Shown here: positions 43,220 to 50,914 of the stretch, piece by piece
Layout: each line of letters starts with the position of its first letter
How positions within the stretch are numbered: the first letter of the stretch is position 1
NCBI RefSeq assembly: GCF_002407205.1
Contig: NZ_CP023550.1
Coordinates: 41,001-105,000, forward strand
Direction of reading: 5' to 3'
Length of the DNA: 64,000 nt
From: Rhodobacter sp. CZR27
GTDB taxonomy: Bacteria; Pseudomonadota; Alphaproteobacteria; Rhodobacterales; Rhodobacteraceae
Notes under the pieces: generated by a model
Databases searched by the model: none
What the model saw: the letters and a program-made list of their open reading frames with translations, nothing else
Told to the model about the DNA's origin: nothing
Made by a program: the position numbers and the translations under genes

Positions 43220-44266
43220 TCAGTAGCAGAGCCTTCGCAGCAGATCGAGGTTGCGCACCAGGGTCGCGACCGAGGGCGGGCCGGATGCCAGCCGTTCAAG
43301 CAGGATTTCCTGCACTGCCGGCTGGGCCTGCAGGGCAATCCGCGTCAGGTCCGCCTCGCCGCCGACCTGGATCGCCTCGGGATCGGCCCGGTCGTCCAGG
43401 GAGACGCCCAGCCTGTCCTCCATCCAGTCGAGATCGGCCCGGTTCTCCTCGAGCACGGGAGCCCACAGGCTGTCGGCGAAGGCGAACCTGCCCTGACCGA
43501 TGGACCGCAGGCTTTCGACGAAGGTCCTGTTCTGCCTCTGGGCTCCCCTGAAGCCCGAGACATGGCCCTCGCCCTGGCTGCGCTGCAGGAAGAGGAGGGC
43601 CGTCGCCTCGGCGCTCAGCGAGCGGTTGGCCTCTCCGGAACCGCCTTGAGGATAGGGAAGGCCGGCCTCGCGGATGAAATCCGCCACCACGTCCCCATGA
43701 AAAAGACTCTTCCGGTCATAGGGGCGGAGGGTGACGTTTTCCCGGCCGAACAGCGTATCGAGCCGGGCGAACCGCGTCTGGTATTGCGGCCAGAGCGTCA
43801 TGATGTCCAGCAAGGTCATCCCCTTGTCCTTGAGGATCTGCTGGAAGGCGCTTTGCGCAAAGGAGCGGGGGCTGCGGACATAGCCGATGACGCGGACCTC
43901 ATCGGCCCGGGCCTGCAGGAAGTCGTGCAGGCGCTGCACGGCCGTCCCGAAATTCGGTCCCGACACGGCCTCGGCCGAGATGACCAGCGTCCCATCCCGG
44001 CAGGCTTCGCAATCCTCCTCGAGGGAGGCCATCCATGTCCGCTTCTGCTCGGGCAGGCTCGCGATGAAATCGGGACCACGAATCCTGAAGCCGCGGTGGC
44101 TGCCCACAAGCTCCTCGTCCTGGAACAGCAGGAGGAAGAGGCCGGAGTGGTTGCCGGAGTTCCACCGGGCATAGCGGACCCCCTCCGCAGGGTCCTGCGC
44201 GAAAAGGTGGTCCTGGATCGAGCTCGACCCGGTCTTGTGCATGCCGACATGCAGGATCACGCGCAT
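43220..44266 (-). CDS. Sulfotransferase-like P-loop protein, tandem paralog B
   Basis: A 348-residue paralog of the 42024-43070 product. The shared blocks include 'HVGMHKTGSSSIQ' (6-18), 'VIGYVRSPRSFAQSAFQQIL', 'LFGRENVTLRPYDR', 'GDVVADF', 'SLSAEATALLFLQRS' and 'RADLDWMEDRLGVSL'. The divergence in the acceptor-facing middle suggests different substrates rather than simple dosage. It follows the 44278 gene by 11 bases on the same strand, so the block 46482 to 42024 is probably one operon. Confidence 0.75.
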   Translation of the reverse strand: MRVILHVGMHKTGSSSIQDHLFAQDPAEGVRYARWNSGNHSGLFLLLFQDEELVGSHRGFRIRGPDFIASLPEQKRTWMASLEEDCEACRDGTLVISAEAVSGPNFGTAVQRLHDFLQARADEVRVIGYVRSPRSFAQSAFQQILKDKGMTLLDIMTLWPQYQTRFARLDTLFGRENVTLRPYDRKSLFHGDVVADFIREAGLPYPQGGSGEANRSLSAEATALLFLQRSQGEGHVSGFRGAQRQNRTFVESLRSIGQGRFAFADSLWAPVLEENRADLDWMEDRLGVSLDDRADPEAIQVGGEADLTRIALQAQPAVQEILLERLASGPPSVATLVRNLDLLRRLCY

Positions 44267-44277
44267 CCCGGACCCCC

Positions 44278-45288
44278 TCAGGCTTGGCCGGGCGGCTGGG
44301 TGGCGGGCTTCATCTCCTCGACCCGCTGTTCCAGTGCCCGGATCCGGTCGGCCTGCTGCATCACGATCTGCAGGACGTGCTCCAGCAGCCGGTCGCGCAG
44401 CGCATCGGCGGCTGGGGTCTTCGGCGGGCTGCCCTCGTCCGCCAGGAGGTCGATCCCGAAGGTCTCGCGGATGTAGTCGAAGGGGGCGCGGTTTTCCGCG
44501 ATGGCGGCCTCGGTCCCGTCATAGCTGAAGGAGTCCTTCAGCAGATCCTCGATCCGGGGCGTCTTCGGGAACCGCAACCCCTGGAAGGCCGCGTTGAACA
44601 GATGGGGCAGCGCGCTGTCCCGCTGCCGGTTGTTGTAGAGGGCGCGCAGCATGCTTTCCCCGGCATCGGTACGCTCCAGAATCCGCGCCTCGGGGATGTC
44701 GATGGCGAGCCCGAGCTGCGCGCCGAAATCCGCGACCACGTTCACGTCCTTCCGGAAGGGGCGAAGGGTCAGCAGGTCGGAGAACGTCTCGCCCCAGACC
44801 TGGATGGCGGCGTAGGACCGGACGAGCTGGGGGGCGACCGCGGCATAGGGACGGATCGGGCCGGGATAGGTCTTGTGGTAGATCGACCACTGCATGTAGG
44901 CCGAGGGCAGCCATTCGCGCGGGTTGCGCACATAGGCGATCAGCCGGACCGTCGCGTGCTTGCGCAGGTCCTCGATGAAGGGGCGCATCTGGGTGCCCTG
45001 CGCGAAGGTCCCCTCGTTCGACAGGATGAAACGGTCGATGCCGGAGGCTTCGGCCCGGCGCTTCAGCGTGTCCAGGAAGCGCCCGGCGTGAGTGCGCATC
45101 TCCTCGGGAGTGGATCTGAAGAAGGCCGCCTGGCCATCGTAGCCGAGAAAGCGCCTGTCCGCCGCGTCGAACCAGATGCCCAGGTAATCGACGCCTTGCC
45201 GGGCAAGGCGCTCGCGGTTCTGCCTGAGCGCGTTCTGGATGGACGAGGTTCCCGTCTTGCCCATGCCGATATGCAGGATGATTTCCAC
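44278..45288 (-). CDS. Sulfotransferase-like P-loop protein with C-terminal coiled coil
   Basis: A 336-residue protein: P-loop 'HIGMGKTGTSSIQ' (6-18), 'LIAYVRNPREWLPSAYMQW' as the 3'-phosphate-site candidate, and 'YHKTYPGPIRPYA'. The C-terminus 'HVLQIVMQQADRIRALEQRV' is predicted coiled coil, and a similar tail is present in the 45424 product. It starts with GTG preceded by AAGAGG. It is one of the seven HxGxxKTG-type proteins in this window. Confidence 0.74.
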   Translation of the reverse strand: MEIILHIGMGKTGTSSIQNALRQNRERLARQGVDYLGIWFDAADRRFLGYDGQAAFFRSTPEEMRTHAGRFLDTLKRRAEASGIDRFILSNEGTFAQGTQMRPFIEDLRKHATVRLIAYVRNPREWLPSAYMQWSIYHKTYPGPIRPYAAVAPQLVRSYAAIQVWGETFSDLLTLRPFRKDVNVVADFGAQLGLAIDIPEARILERTDAGESMLRALYNNRQRDSALPHLFNAAFQGLRFPKTPRIEDLLKDSFSYDGTEAAIAENRAPFDYIRETFGIDLLADEGSPPKTPAADALRDRLLEHVLQIVMQQADRIRALEQRVEEMKPATQPPGQA

Positions 45289-45423
45289 GACGTCATGACC
45301 TCTTGTAGGGGTGACGCCCCGAAGGCGCCGCCCGGTCTGCCAGGGGGGACTGGAAGGCTCCGGGATGTGACGGGACGGTGCCGCAGGGCCGGCCCCGGCC
45401 CGGGATGCCGTTCCCGGCCCTCC

Positions 45424-46482
45424 TCATTCCTGCGCTCCGGGCGACGTGCCGCCCACCTGTTCCCGCAGCCCGGCCACCTGCCGGCGCAGCTGCACCAGCT
45501 CTTCCGACAGGGCGAAGATCAGCTTCAGCATGAGCTGGTCCATCTCCCAGGAACTGGGGTGCCGGGCCGGACGCGGGGGGCGTTCGAAGGACAGGGGCGG
45601 CTCGCCCGTGCGGCGCAGAAGGGCGTCTATCCGCTCGATGTCGTCCCTGCGCTCCTGCACCAGCTGCTGCAGGGCCTCGGCCGAGGGGGCGAGCTGGTCC
45701 AGCGGCGGCAGCGTCGCGTTGTTCTGGTCGTGCCGCTCGAGCAGGGTCCGGATGGCGTTGAAGGCATGCGGAGGGACCTGCGCCCTGCGCCGGCCGTTGT
45801 AGACCGCCTGGGTCACCATCAGCGTCCGGTCGGGCGAGATGTTGTCCTTGACCGTGGGCAGTTCGCCAAGCCCGTTCCGGTTCAGGAAGTGATGCACCAC
45901 ATCCGCGGCGGCGTCGAAGTTGAAGACCTTGAAGGCGGGGCCGAAGGCGCCGTCCCAGGCTGCAAGCGCGGGAGCGAAGCGGAACTGGCGGTCGCCGAAG
46001 GTCTCGAGCCAGGAGGCGAAGTCCCGCACCGGCCCCTCGTAGCTCTTGTGCTTCAGGCCCCACTGGGCATAGGCGCTCTGGGCCCATTCGTCGTGGCGGC
46101 GCACGTAGCACTGGACCTCGATCTCCAGGCCGCGATCCTGCAGCGCCAGAAGTGCCCCCAGCACCCAGCGGCTGCGGGTGAAGAGCCACTCGTTGCTCCA
46201 GATCGCGGTGCGGATCCCGGCGGCGGCGAGCCTGTCGGCCTCGTCTCCGAGAACCCGCAGGAGCTGGGCATTGGCCTCCTCCGGCGGGGTGTCCTGGAAG
46301 AAGGCGTTCGATCCGGTCTGGACCTGCCAGCGCGGCCGCTCGGCGGTGGCTGCATGTTCCAGCATCAGGCCGAGATACTGCACGCCCTGGGCCGCAAGCC
46401 GGTCCCGGGCGGCCTCCAGGCTCTGCTGGATCGAGGTCGATCCTGTCTTGCCATGCCCGACATGGATGACCAGCTTCACCAT
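45424..46482 (-). CDS. Sulfotransferase-like P-loop protein with C-terminal coiled coil
   Basis: A 352-residue protein: P-loop 'HVGHGKTGSTSIQ' (7-19), 'VQCYVRRHDEWAQSAYAQW' in the 3'-phosphate position, 'KHKSYEGPVRDFA' and 'MVTQAVYNGRRRAQVPPHAF'. These last two blocks parallel the 44278 product, making a second related pair. The end 'ELVQLRRQVAGLREQVGG' is a short coiled coil. The ATG at 46482 is one base after the upstream stop, with AAGGG upstream. Confidence 0.74.
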   Translation of the reverse strand: MVKLVIHVGHGKTGSTSIQQSLEAARDRLAAQGVQYLGLMLEHAATAERPRWQVQTGSNAFFQDTPPEEANAQLLRVLGDEADRLAAAGIRTAIWSNEWLFTRSRWVLGALLALQDRGLEIEVQCYVRRHDEWAQSAYAQWGLKHKSYEGPVRDFASWLETFGDRQFRFAPALAAWDGAFGPAFKVFNFDAAADVVHHFLNRNGLGELPTVKDNISPDRTLMVTQAVYNGRRRAQVPPHAFNAIRTLLERHDQNNATLPPLDQLAPSAEALQQLVQERRDDIERIDALLRRTGEPPLSFERPPRPARHPSSWEMDQLMLKLIFALSEELVQLRRQVAGLREQVGGTSPGAQE

Positions 46483-46483
46483 C

Positions 46484-48958
46484 TCACACCCTTTTCTGGT
46501 CCAGCTTGTGGACGAAGACCGAGTCGAGCCCGCTGGCGGTCGTGATCGCCGGCCAGAGGCGCTCGACCAGATGGAACTCGGTGCCGTCGTTGGCAATGGG
46601 TTCGTTCGGCCAGGGGTAGCCGGGCCCGAAGAGCGCGTTCATCGCCTCGACCACCTGGCGGCGGACCCAGAACATGTTGCCGACCGGGAAGAGCAGCGGG
46701 TTGTCGGGCAGCGGCCCCGGCAGGCGGGGCTCGACCTTCGGCAGAAGCGCGCGCGAGGCGTTCCAGGGGATGTGGTAGGGGTCGAAGGGCGCGACGAGCC
46801 CGGTGCCGGTTTCCGCGATCCGCAGCACGGCATCCGAGATCCCGGCCTCGTCGCCCAGCAGGATGCGCAGCAGGAACTGCCGCCAGACATCGCCGCTGTC
46901 GGTGGTGGCGAACGACTTCTTCTGGTGCAGGTGGCACCAGATCTCGTCCTCGCCCGCCAGCCCGCCGGGCAGGAACAGTTCCATGAAGGGCAGGATGTCC
47001 CGGCCGCGGTTGGGCACGATCGCCACCTCGGGCACGAGCCCCTCGGCCGCCATGAGGGCACGGATCTCGCAGGCCTTCCGCTCGCTGTCGGTGGTCACGA
47101 CGATGCGCCGGGCCAGGCGATAGGTGAAATGGGCGCGGATGTCCTCGGCCAGGTCGTCGGTGTAGAAGGCATGGACATGGATCGAGAAGGGCGGCACCGC
47201 GGCCACGTCGGTCGTCGTGGCATAGGGGGCGAGCCGCAGCCTGCGGTGGACCCAGTTGTCCGAGGCCTCCAGCGCGGCCTCGGCCGTCCCGATGTCCCGC
47301 CAGACCAGGCGCCGGCCGTAGCGCAGCATCTTCTCGCGCTCGCGCACCCGGAAGGCCGCGTGGTCCTCGCGCGGGAAGAGCATCGGCACGTCGATCCGGC
47401 TCGCGCCCCGCACGAAGTACCGCTGCGCCCGCAGGCGGGCCTCCAGCCCGGCGCGGATACCGGCGAAGAGCCGCTCCTGCGGCGCGGGCGGGGCGGGGCG
47501 GTCCAGCCCGGTCTTGCGCGGCAGGCCGAGCAGCGCCGTGGCCGCGGCCTCGGGATTGGCGTATTCCACCGGCAGGATGTGGTCCGAGCGGCGGTAGACC
47601 GCGTCGCCGAACCCGCTCGCCCCGTCGAACAGCACGATCCGGCAGCCCGCGTCCAGCGCGTCGAACACCACGTTCGGCAGAGGGTCGAGCCGGGACGAGA
47701 CGAACATCGCGTCCGAGGCCGCCAGCACGTCCGGATAGGCGGGGCCGGCGGGCAGCAGGAACAGGTTGCCCTCGGGTTGTCCGGCGCCGACCTGGCGCAG
47801 GTGGTAGTCCATCCAGACGCCGAAGCCCATGTCCTCGGGGTTCAGGCCGTCGCCGATCCAGAGGAAGACCGTGTCGGGATCCCGGGGGCGGCAGATCTGC
47901 GCCGTCATGGCGAAGATGTCGGAGCCCTTGCGCCATTGCAGATGGCCCGCGCCGCAGACCAGCCGCACCTGCGAGCAGTCGCGCCCGATCAGCGCCGAGA
48001 TCCGCCCGCGCGCCTCGGCGATGCGGGCGGCGTCCACTCCGCCCACGGCGAAGCCGCGCTGCGGCAGGACCATCGTGTCGCGGCCGATGTCGAACTCGAT
48101 ATCCTTCAGCCGGCCGGTCCAGCTGTCGCGCACATGGTCGGAGGAGAAGATCAGAAGATCGGCGAAGAGGGCGGTGAAGGTCGATTTGTAGGCGGGGAAG
48201 GTGTAATCGGCATATTCATGCACGTAGGACGCGAAGGGGATCTCGCGCGAGACGAGGAAGGGCACGAAGGCGAAGCATTCGACCGAGTTGAGGATGGCGA
48301 AGCCGATCCTCTGGAAGATCTCGCCGGTGCAGTAGGGCAGTTCGTCGAGCGGCTGCGAGGTGACCACCAGATCGCAGACGTGATCGAGGAAGCTGTCGAG
48401 CAGCGGCCCGTCGCGCAGGGTGGCCAGGATGACGTTGTGCGTCTCGGCCGCTTCCCGGGCGAGGTCGAGCCCGACGATGGGCGCCCCGGTGCGCGACAGT
48501 TCATGCACGGCGATCAGGCAGGTCGGAAGATCGGGATTGTAGGGCCGCCGCCCCGGATGCCGCGCCTCGCGCAGCGTGGCCAGCGTCCGCCGTCCCTCGC
48601 GCGCGCCGTAGAGCAGATAGTGCCGCAGCGGATCCATCCCGGTGCGGGCGATGTCGGGATGCCAGTCGAGATAGGCCCGCATCGAGAAGTCCGACACCGC
48701 GAGATCCGCCGGCTCTCCGGTCCGGATCAGTTCGCAGACCAGGTGGCCGGCATCGGGCTGGCCCTCGGCGATGGCCGCCGAAAGCGCGGGATCGGTCGTC
48801 AGCCTGGCCAGCACCTCGTCGATGGCCGGCGCTTGCGCCTGCAACTCGCGATAGAAGGTCTGCGCTCCGGGTCGGCGCGGGTCGGTGCGGAAGTCCGGCC
48901 GGAGGGCCAGCACCTCCGCGGGGGCATGGCGGCGCCAGAGAAGGTCGAGGTCGGTCAT
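46484..48958 (-). CDS. Two-domain glycosyltransferase: GT4-like domain plus rhamnan-synthesis-F domain
   Basis: An 824-residue protein. Near residues 90-125 is the module 'FSMRAYLDWHPDIARTGMDP' followed by 'LRHYLLYGAREGR'. Residues ~145-500 look like a GT-B (GT4) enzyme ('CLIAVHELSRTGAPIVGLDL', 'FLWIGDGLNPEDMGFGVW', 'AASDAMFVSSRLDPLPNVV'). The last ~260 residues are an RgpF domain ('FSIHVHAFYTDDLAEDI', 'VPNRGRDILPFMELFLPG', 'HLHQKKSF', 'VGNMFWVRRQVV'). It shares the RgpF domain and the HPD module with the 37286 product. The two probably act on the same rhamnose-rich polymer. Start overlaps the upstream stop (ATGA). Confidence 0.86.
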   Translation of the reverse strand: MTDLDLLWRRHAPAEVLALRPDFRTDPRRPGAQTFYRELQAQAPAIDEVLARLTTDPALSAAIAEGQPDAGHLVCELIRTGEPADLAVSDFSMRAYLDWHPDIARTGMDPLRHYLLYGAREGRRTLATLREARHPGRRPYNPDLPTCLIAVHELSRTGAPIVGLDLAREAAETHNVILATLRDGPLLDSFLDHVCDLVVTSQPLDELPYCTGEIFQRIGFAILNSVECFAFVPFLVSREIPFASYVHEYADYTFPAYKSTFTALFADLLIFSSDHVRDSWTGRLKDIEFDIGRDTMVLPQRGFAVGGVDAARIAEARGRISALIGRDCSQVRLVCGAGHLQWRKGSDIFAMTAQICRPRDPDTVFLWIGDGLNPEDMGFGVWMDYHLRQVGAGQPEGNLFLLPAGPAYPDVLAASDAMFVSSRLDPLPNVVFDALDAGCRIVLFDGASGFGDAVYRRSDHILPVEYANPEAAATALLGLPRKTGLDRPAPPAPQERLFAGIRAGLEARLRAQRYFVRGASRIDVPMLFPREDHAAFRVREREKMLRYGRRLVWRDIGTAEAALEASDNWVHRRLRLAPYATTTDVAAVPPFSIHVHAFYTDDLAEDIRAHFTYRLARRIVVTTDSERKACEIRALMAAEGLVPEVAIVPNRGRDILPFMELFLPGGLAGEDEIWCHLHQKKSFATTDSGDVWRQFLLRILLGDEAGISDAVLRIAETGTGLVAPFDPYHIPWNASRALLPKVEPRLPGPLPDNPLLFPVGNMFWVRRQVVEAMNALFGPGYPWPNEPIANDGTEFHLVERLWPAITTASGLDSVFVHKLDQKRV

Positions 48959-49443
48959 GCTCCGGGATCCGGGAAGGTGGTGCGAAGAAGGTCGACCGAC
49001 AGGGCGTCATCCAGCCCGCGCCCCTTCAGGAAGCGCAGGAAGTGCGGCAGCAGCGGGCTGGAGGCGACCATCCCGCCCATCCTCAGCAGGCGCAGCCGGC
49101 CGGATCCGTCCAGCTCGCTGCCGATGCCGTAGGGCTGGGCCCGGCCGCGCCGGGCTTCCCCGGCGATCTCCGCTTCGGCGGGGGGGCGGTCGAGGAACAG
49201 CAGCGGGCGCCCGATGTCGAACAGGTGGTGGCCGAGCCAGCCGGGCAGGTCCGCGAGCATCGCGAAGGCGCCCGCCGGCGGCTCCAGATGCTCGATCACG
49301 ATCATGGTCCGGTTCAGCCGAGAGATCGCCTTCTGAGAGAGTTCCGCATCCGGCAGGACGATCAGGACATGCGGTTCCGGCCATTGGGCAAATGGCGCCG
49401 GATCCGGCACTCCGGCGAATGCCCTCGTCGTCACTGTCAGCAT
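48955..49443 (-). CDS. Small unknown protein coupled to the GT4/RgpF gene
   Basis: I do not recognise this 162-residue protein. It has no signal peptide or membrane segment. It contains 'HVLIVLPDAELSQKAISRL' and 'MIVIEHLEPPAGAFAML', an alternating strand/helix pattern that could be a small Rossmann-like or GT-associated domain, and ends 'VDLLRTTFPDPG'. Its stop overlaps the next gene's start (ATGA), so it is made in step with the large glycosyltransferase and could be an accessory subunit. It is the first gene of the leftward operon. Confidence 0.7.
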   Translation of the reverse strand: MLTVTTRAFAGVPDPAPFAQWPEPHVLIVLPDAELSQKAISRLNRTMIVIEHLEPPAGAFAMLADLPGWLGHHLFDIGRPLLFLDRPPAEAEIAGEARRGRAQPYGIGSELDGSGRLRLLRMGGMVASSPLLPHFLRFLKGRGLDDALSVDLLRTTFPDPGA

Positions 49444-49566
49444 GTATGGTCTCGAAAGGCCCGGGGAGGCGGCGGCTTAGCGTGAATCGGGACGTTGATA
49501 CCGACCCTCCCGCAGCGCGTCCACCACAATTCGAGGGCCTGGCCAGTCACATTTCTGCGGCGCAGA

Positions 49567-49611
49567 AAAGGTTGACAGAACCTTTACGGCAGAGCAAGCG
49601 GAAGCGATAAA
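49567..49611 (+). promoter_or_regulatory. Operator-like inverted repeat overlapping a candidate promoter
   Basis: AAAGGTT, five bases, AACCTTT form a perfect 7-bp dyad (49567-49585). It overlaps a TTGACA and a -35-like TTTACG (49583-49588), which is followed after 17 bases by GATAAA (49606-49611). This points to the epimerase gene at 49655. A repressor bound at the dyad would block the promoter. It lies in the gap between divergent operons. Confidence 0.38.
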
Positions 49612-49654
49612 TTGCCGCGGAAGTTGTGCTGCGGCCGGAATGCGAGAGGGTGGC

Positions 49655-50617
49655 GTGAAGGTACTGGTGATCGGCGGATGCGGCTTCATCGGCTCGCATG
49701 TCGTGGATGCCCTGGCATCGGCGGGCCTTCGCGTACGGGTCTTCGACCGCCGGCCCGAGGCGTTCCGGGCCCCGCTCCCGGGCATCGAATACGTGCTGGG
49801 CGACCTCGGCGATCCGGCCCAGGTGTTCGAGGCGATGAACGATGTCGAGGCGGTGATCCATCTGGCCAGTTCCACCGTGCCTGCCACCTCGAACCTCGAT
49901 CCGGTGGCCGACATCGAGGGCAATCTGGTCGCGGCGGTGCGGCTTCTGGGCCTGATGCGGGCGGCGGGCAAGCGGCGGCTGGTCTATCTGTCCTCCGGCG
50001 GCACGGTCTATGGCGTGCCCCGCACCGACCCGGTGACCGAGGACCACCCGCTGTGCCCGATCAGCTCCTACGGCATCGTGAAGGTGGCGATCGAGAACTA
50101 CATCCGCATGGAAGAGGCGCTGCACGGGCTCCGCCCGGTGATCCTGCGCGCTTCCAATCCCTACGGGCCGCGCCAGGGCCATACCGGCATCCAGGGCATC
50201 ATCGGCACCCATCTGTGGCGCACCGCGCGCGGGGAGCCGGTCGAGGTCTGGGGCGACGGCAGCGTCGTGCGCGACTTCATCCATGTGCGCGACCTCGCGG
50301 CGCTCTGCCTGCGCGCGGTCGAGACCGACGTCTGCGGCTGCTTCAACGCCGGCAGCGGCAGCGGTGTCTCGGTCGCCGAGATCGTGCGGGGCATCGACCG
50401 GACGGTTCGCGCCTCGGGCGGGGAGGCGGTCCAGCCGCTGCACCGGCCCGGGCGGGACTTCGACGTGCCGCGCGTGGTGCTCGACATCTCGAGGGCGCGC
50501 CGGGCCTTCGGCTGGGAGCCGCGGATCGGGCTGGACGAGGGGCTGGCCGAGACCTGGACCTGGGTCCGGGCCCAGGTTTCGGGCCAGGCAGCCGCGACGG
50601 ACACCCTTCGGGCCTGA
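49655..50617 (+). CDS. NAD-dependent sugar epimerase/dehydratase (GalE-like)
   Basis: A 320-residue extended short-chain dehydrogenase. It starts MKVLVIGGCGFIGSHVVDAL (NAD loop GGCGFIG at 7-13), with 'AVIHLASSTVPATSNLDP', 'YLSSGGTVYG', the catalytic Y-x-x-x-K in 'SYGIVKVAIE', 'LRASNPYGPRQGH' and 'VVRDFIHVRDLAALCL'. It most resembles UDP-glucose/UDP-N-acetylglucosamine 4-epimerase-like enzymes of EPS loci. The GTG at 49655 is used because the family starts at this strand and GAGGG lies upstream; an ATG at 49640 is in frame. The substrate is not certain. Confidence 0.86.
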   Translation: MKVLVIGGCGFIGSHVVDALASAGLRVRVFDRRPEAFRAPLPGIEYVLGDLGDPAQVFEAMNDVEAVIHLASSTVPATSNLDPVADIEGNLVAAVRLLGLMRAAGKRRLVYLSSGGTVYGVPRTDPVTEDHPLCPISSYGIVKVAIENYIRMEEALHGLRPVILRASNPYGPRQGHTGIQGIIGTHLWRTARGEPVEVWGDGSVVRDFIHVRDLAALCLRAVETDVCGCFNAGSGSGVSVAEIVRGIDRTVRASGGEAVQPLHRPGRDFDVPRVVLDISRARRAFGWEPRIGLDEGLAETWTWVRAQVSGQAAATDTLRA

Positions 50618-50914
50618 CGGGCGGAACCGCCCGGCCGGCCTGCGCCCGCGGGCGGGGCGGTCGGGGGCGGGGCCGGACGAGCCGCAGGCCCGCCGGGATC
50701 GTCCGCGGCCTTCCGGGCGGAGCTGACGGGGCCGCGCCGGGCTTCCGGGCCGCAAGATCGCGCCAGCCTTCCGATGGGCGGGCCGGGACCCGGGCGGACC
50801 CGCGCCCTGCGCTCGCAGGATGCGGCCTTCCGGCGGCTCCAGCGTACGCTCCTCCCACCATGGCTTCACCCTTCCTTCCTAACCTTCGGCCCAACCGGTG
50901 CCGAAGGGGTTTCC
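50618..50914. other. GC-rich intergenic stretch upstream of the DUF2793 gene
   Basis: Nearly 300 bases of very GC-rich DNA. I see no gene, clear promoter or convincing terminator here. The DUF2793 frame stays open upstream to 50774 but has no coding character before 50915. Confidence 0.5.

Noticed and set aside
45357..45440. GC-rich inverted repeat near 45.4 kb as a terminator inside the sulfotransferase operon
   Set aside because: The arms are short and embedded in compositionally biased GC stretches with no T-run; too weak to separate from background.
46178..49132. Plus-strand open frame of nearly 3 kb opposite the GT4/RgpF gene
   Set aside because: The minus-strand protein has strong domain evidence; the plus-strand reading is compositional noise.
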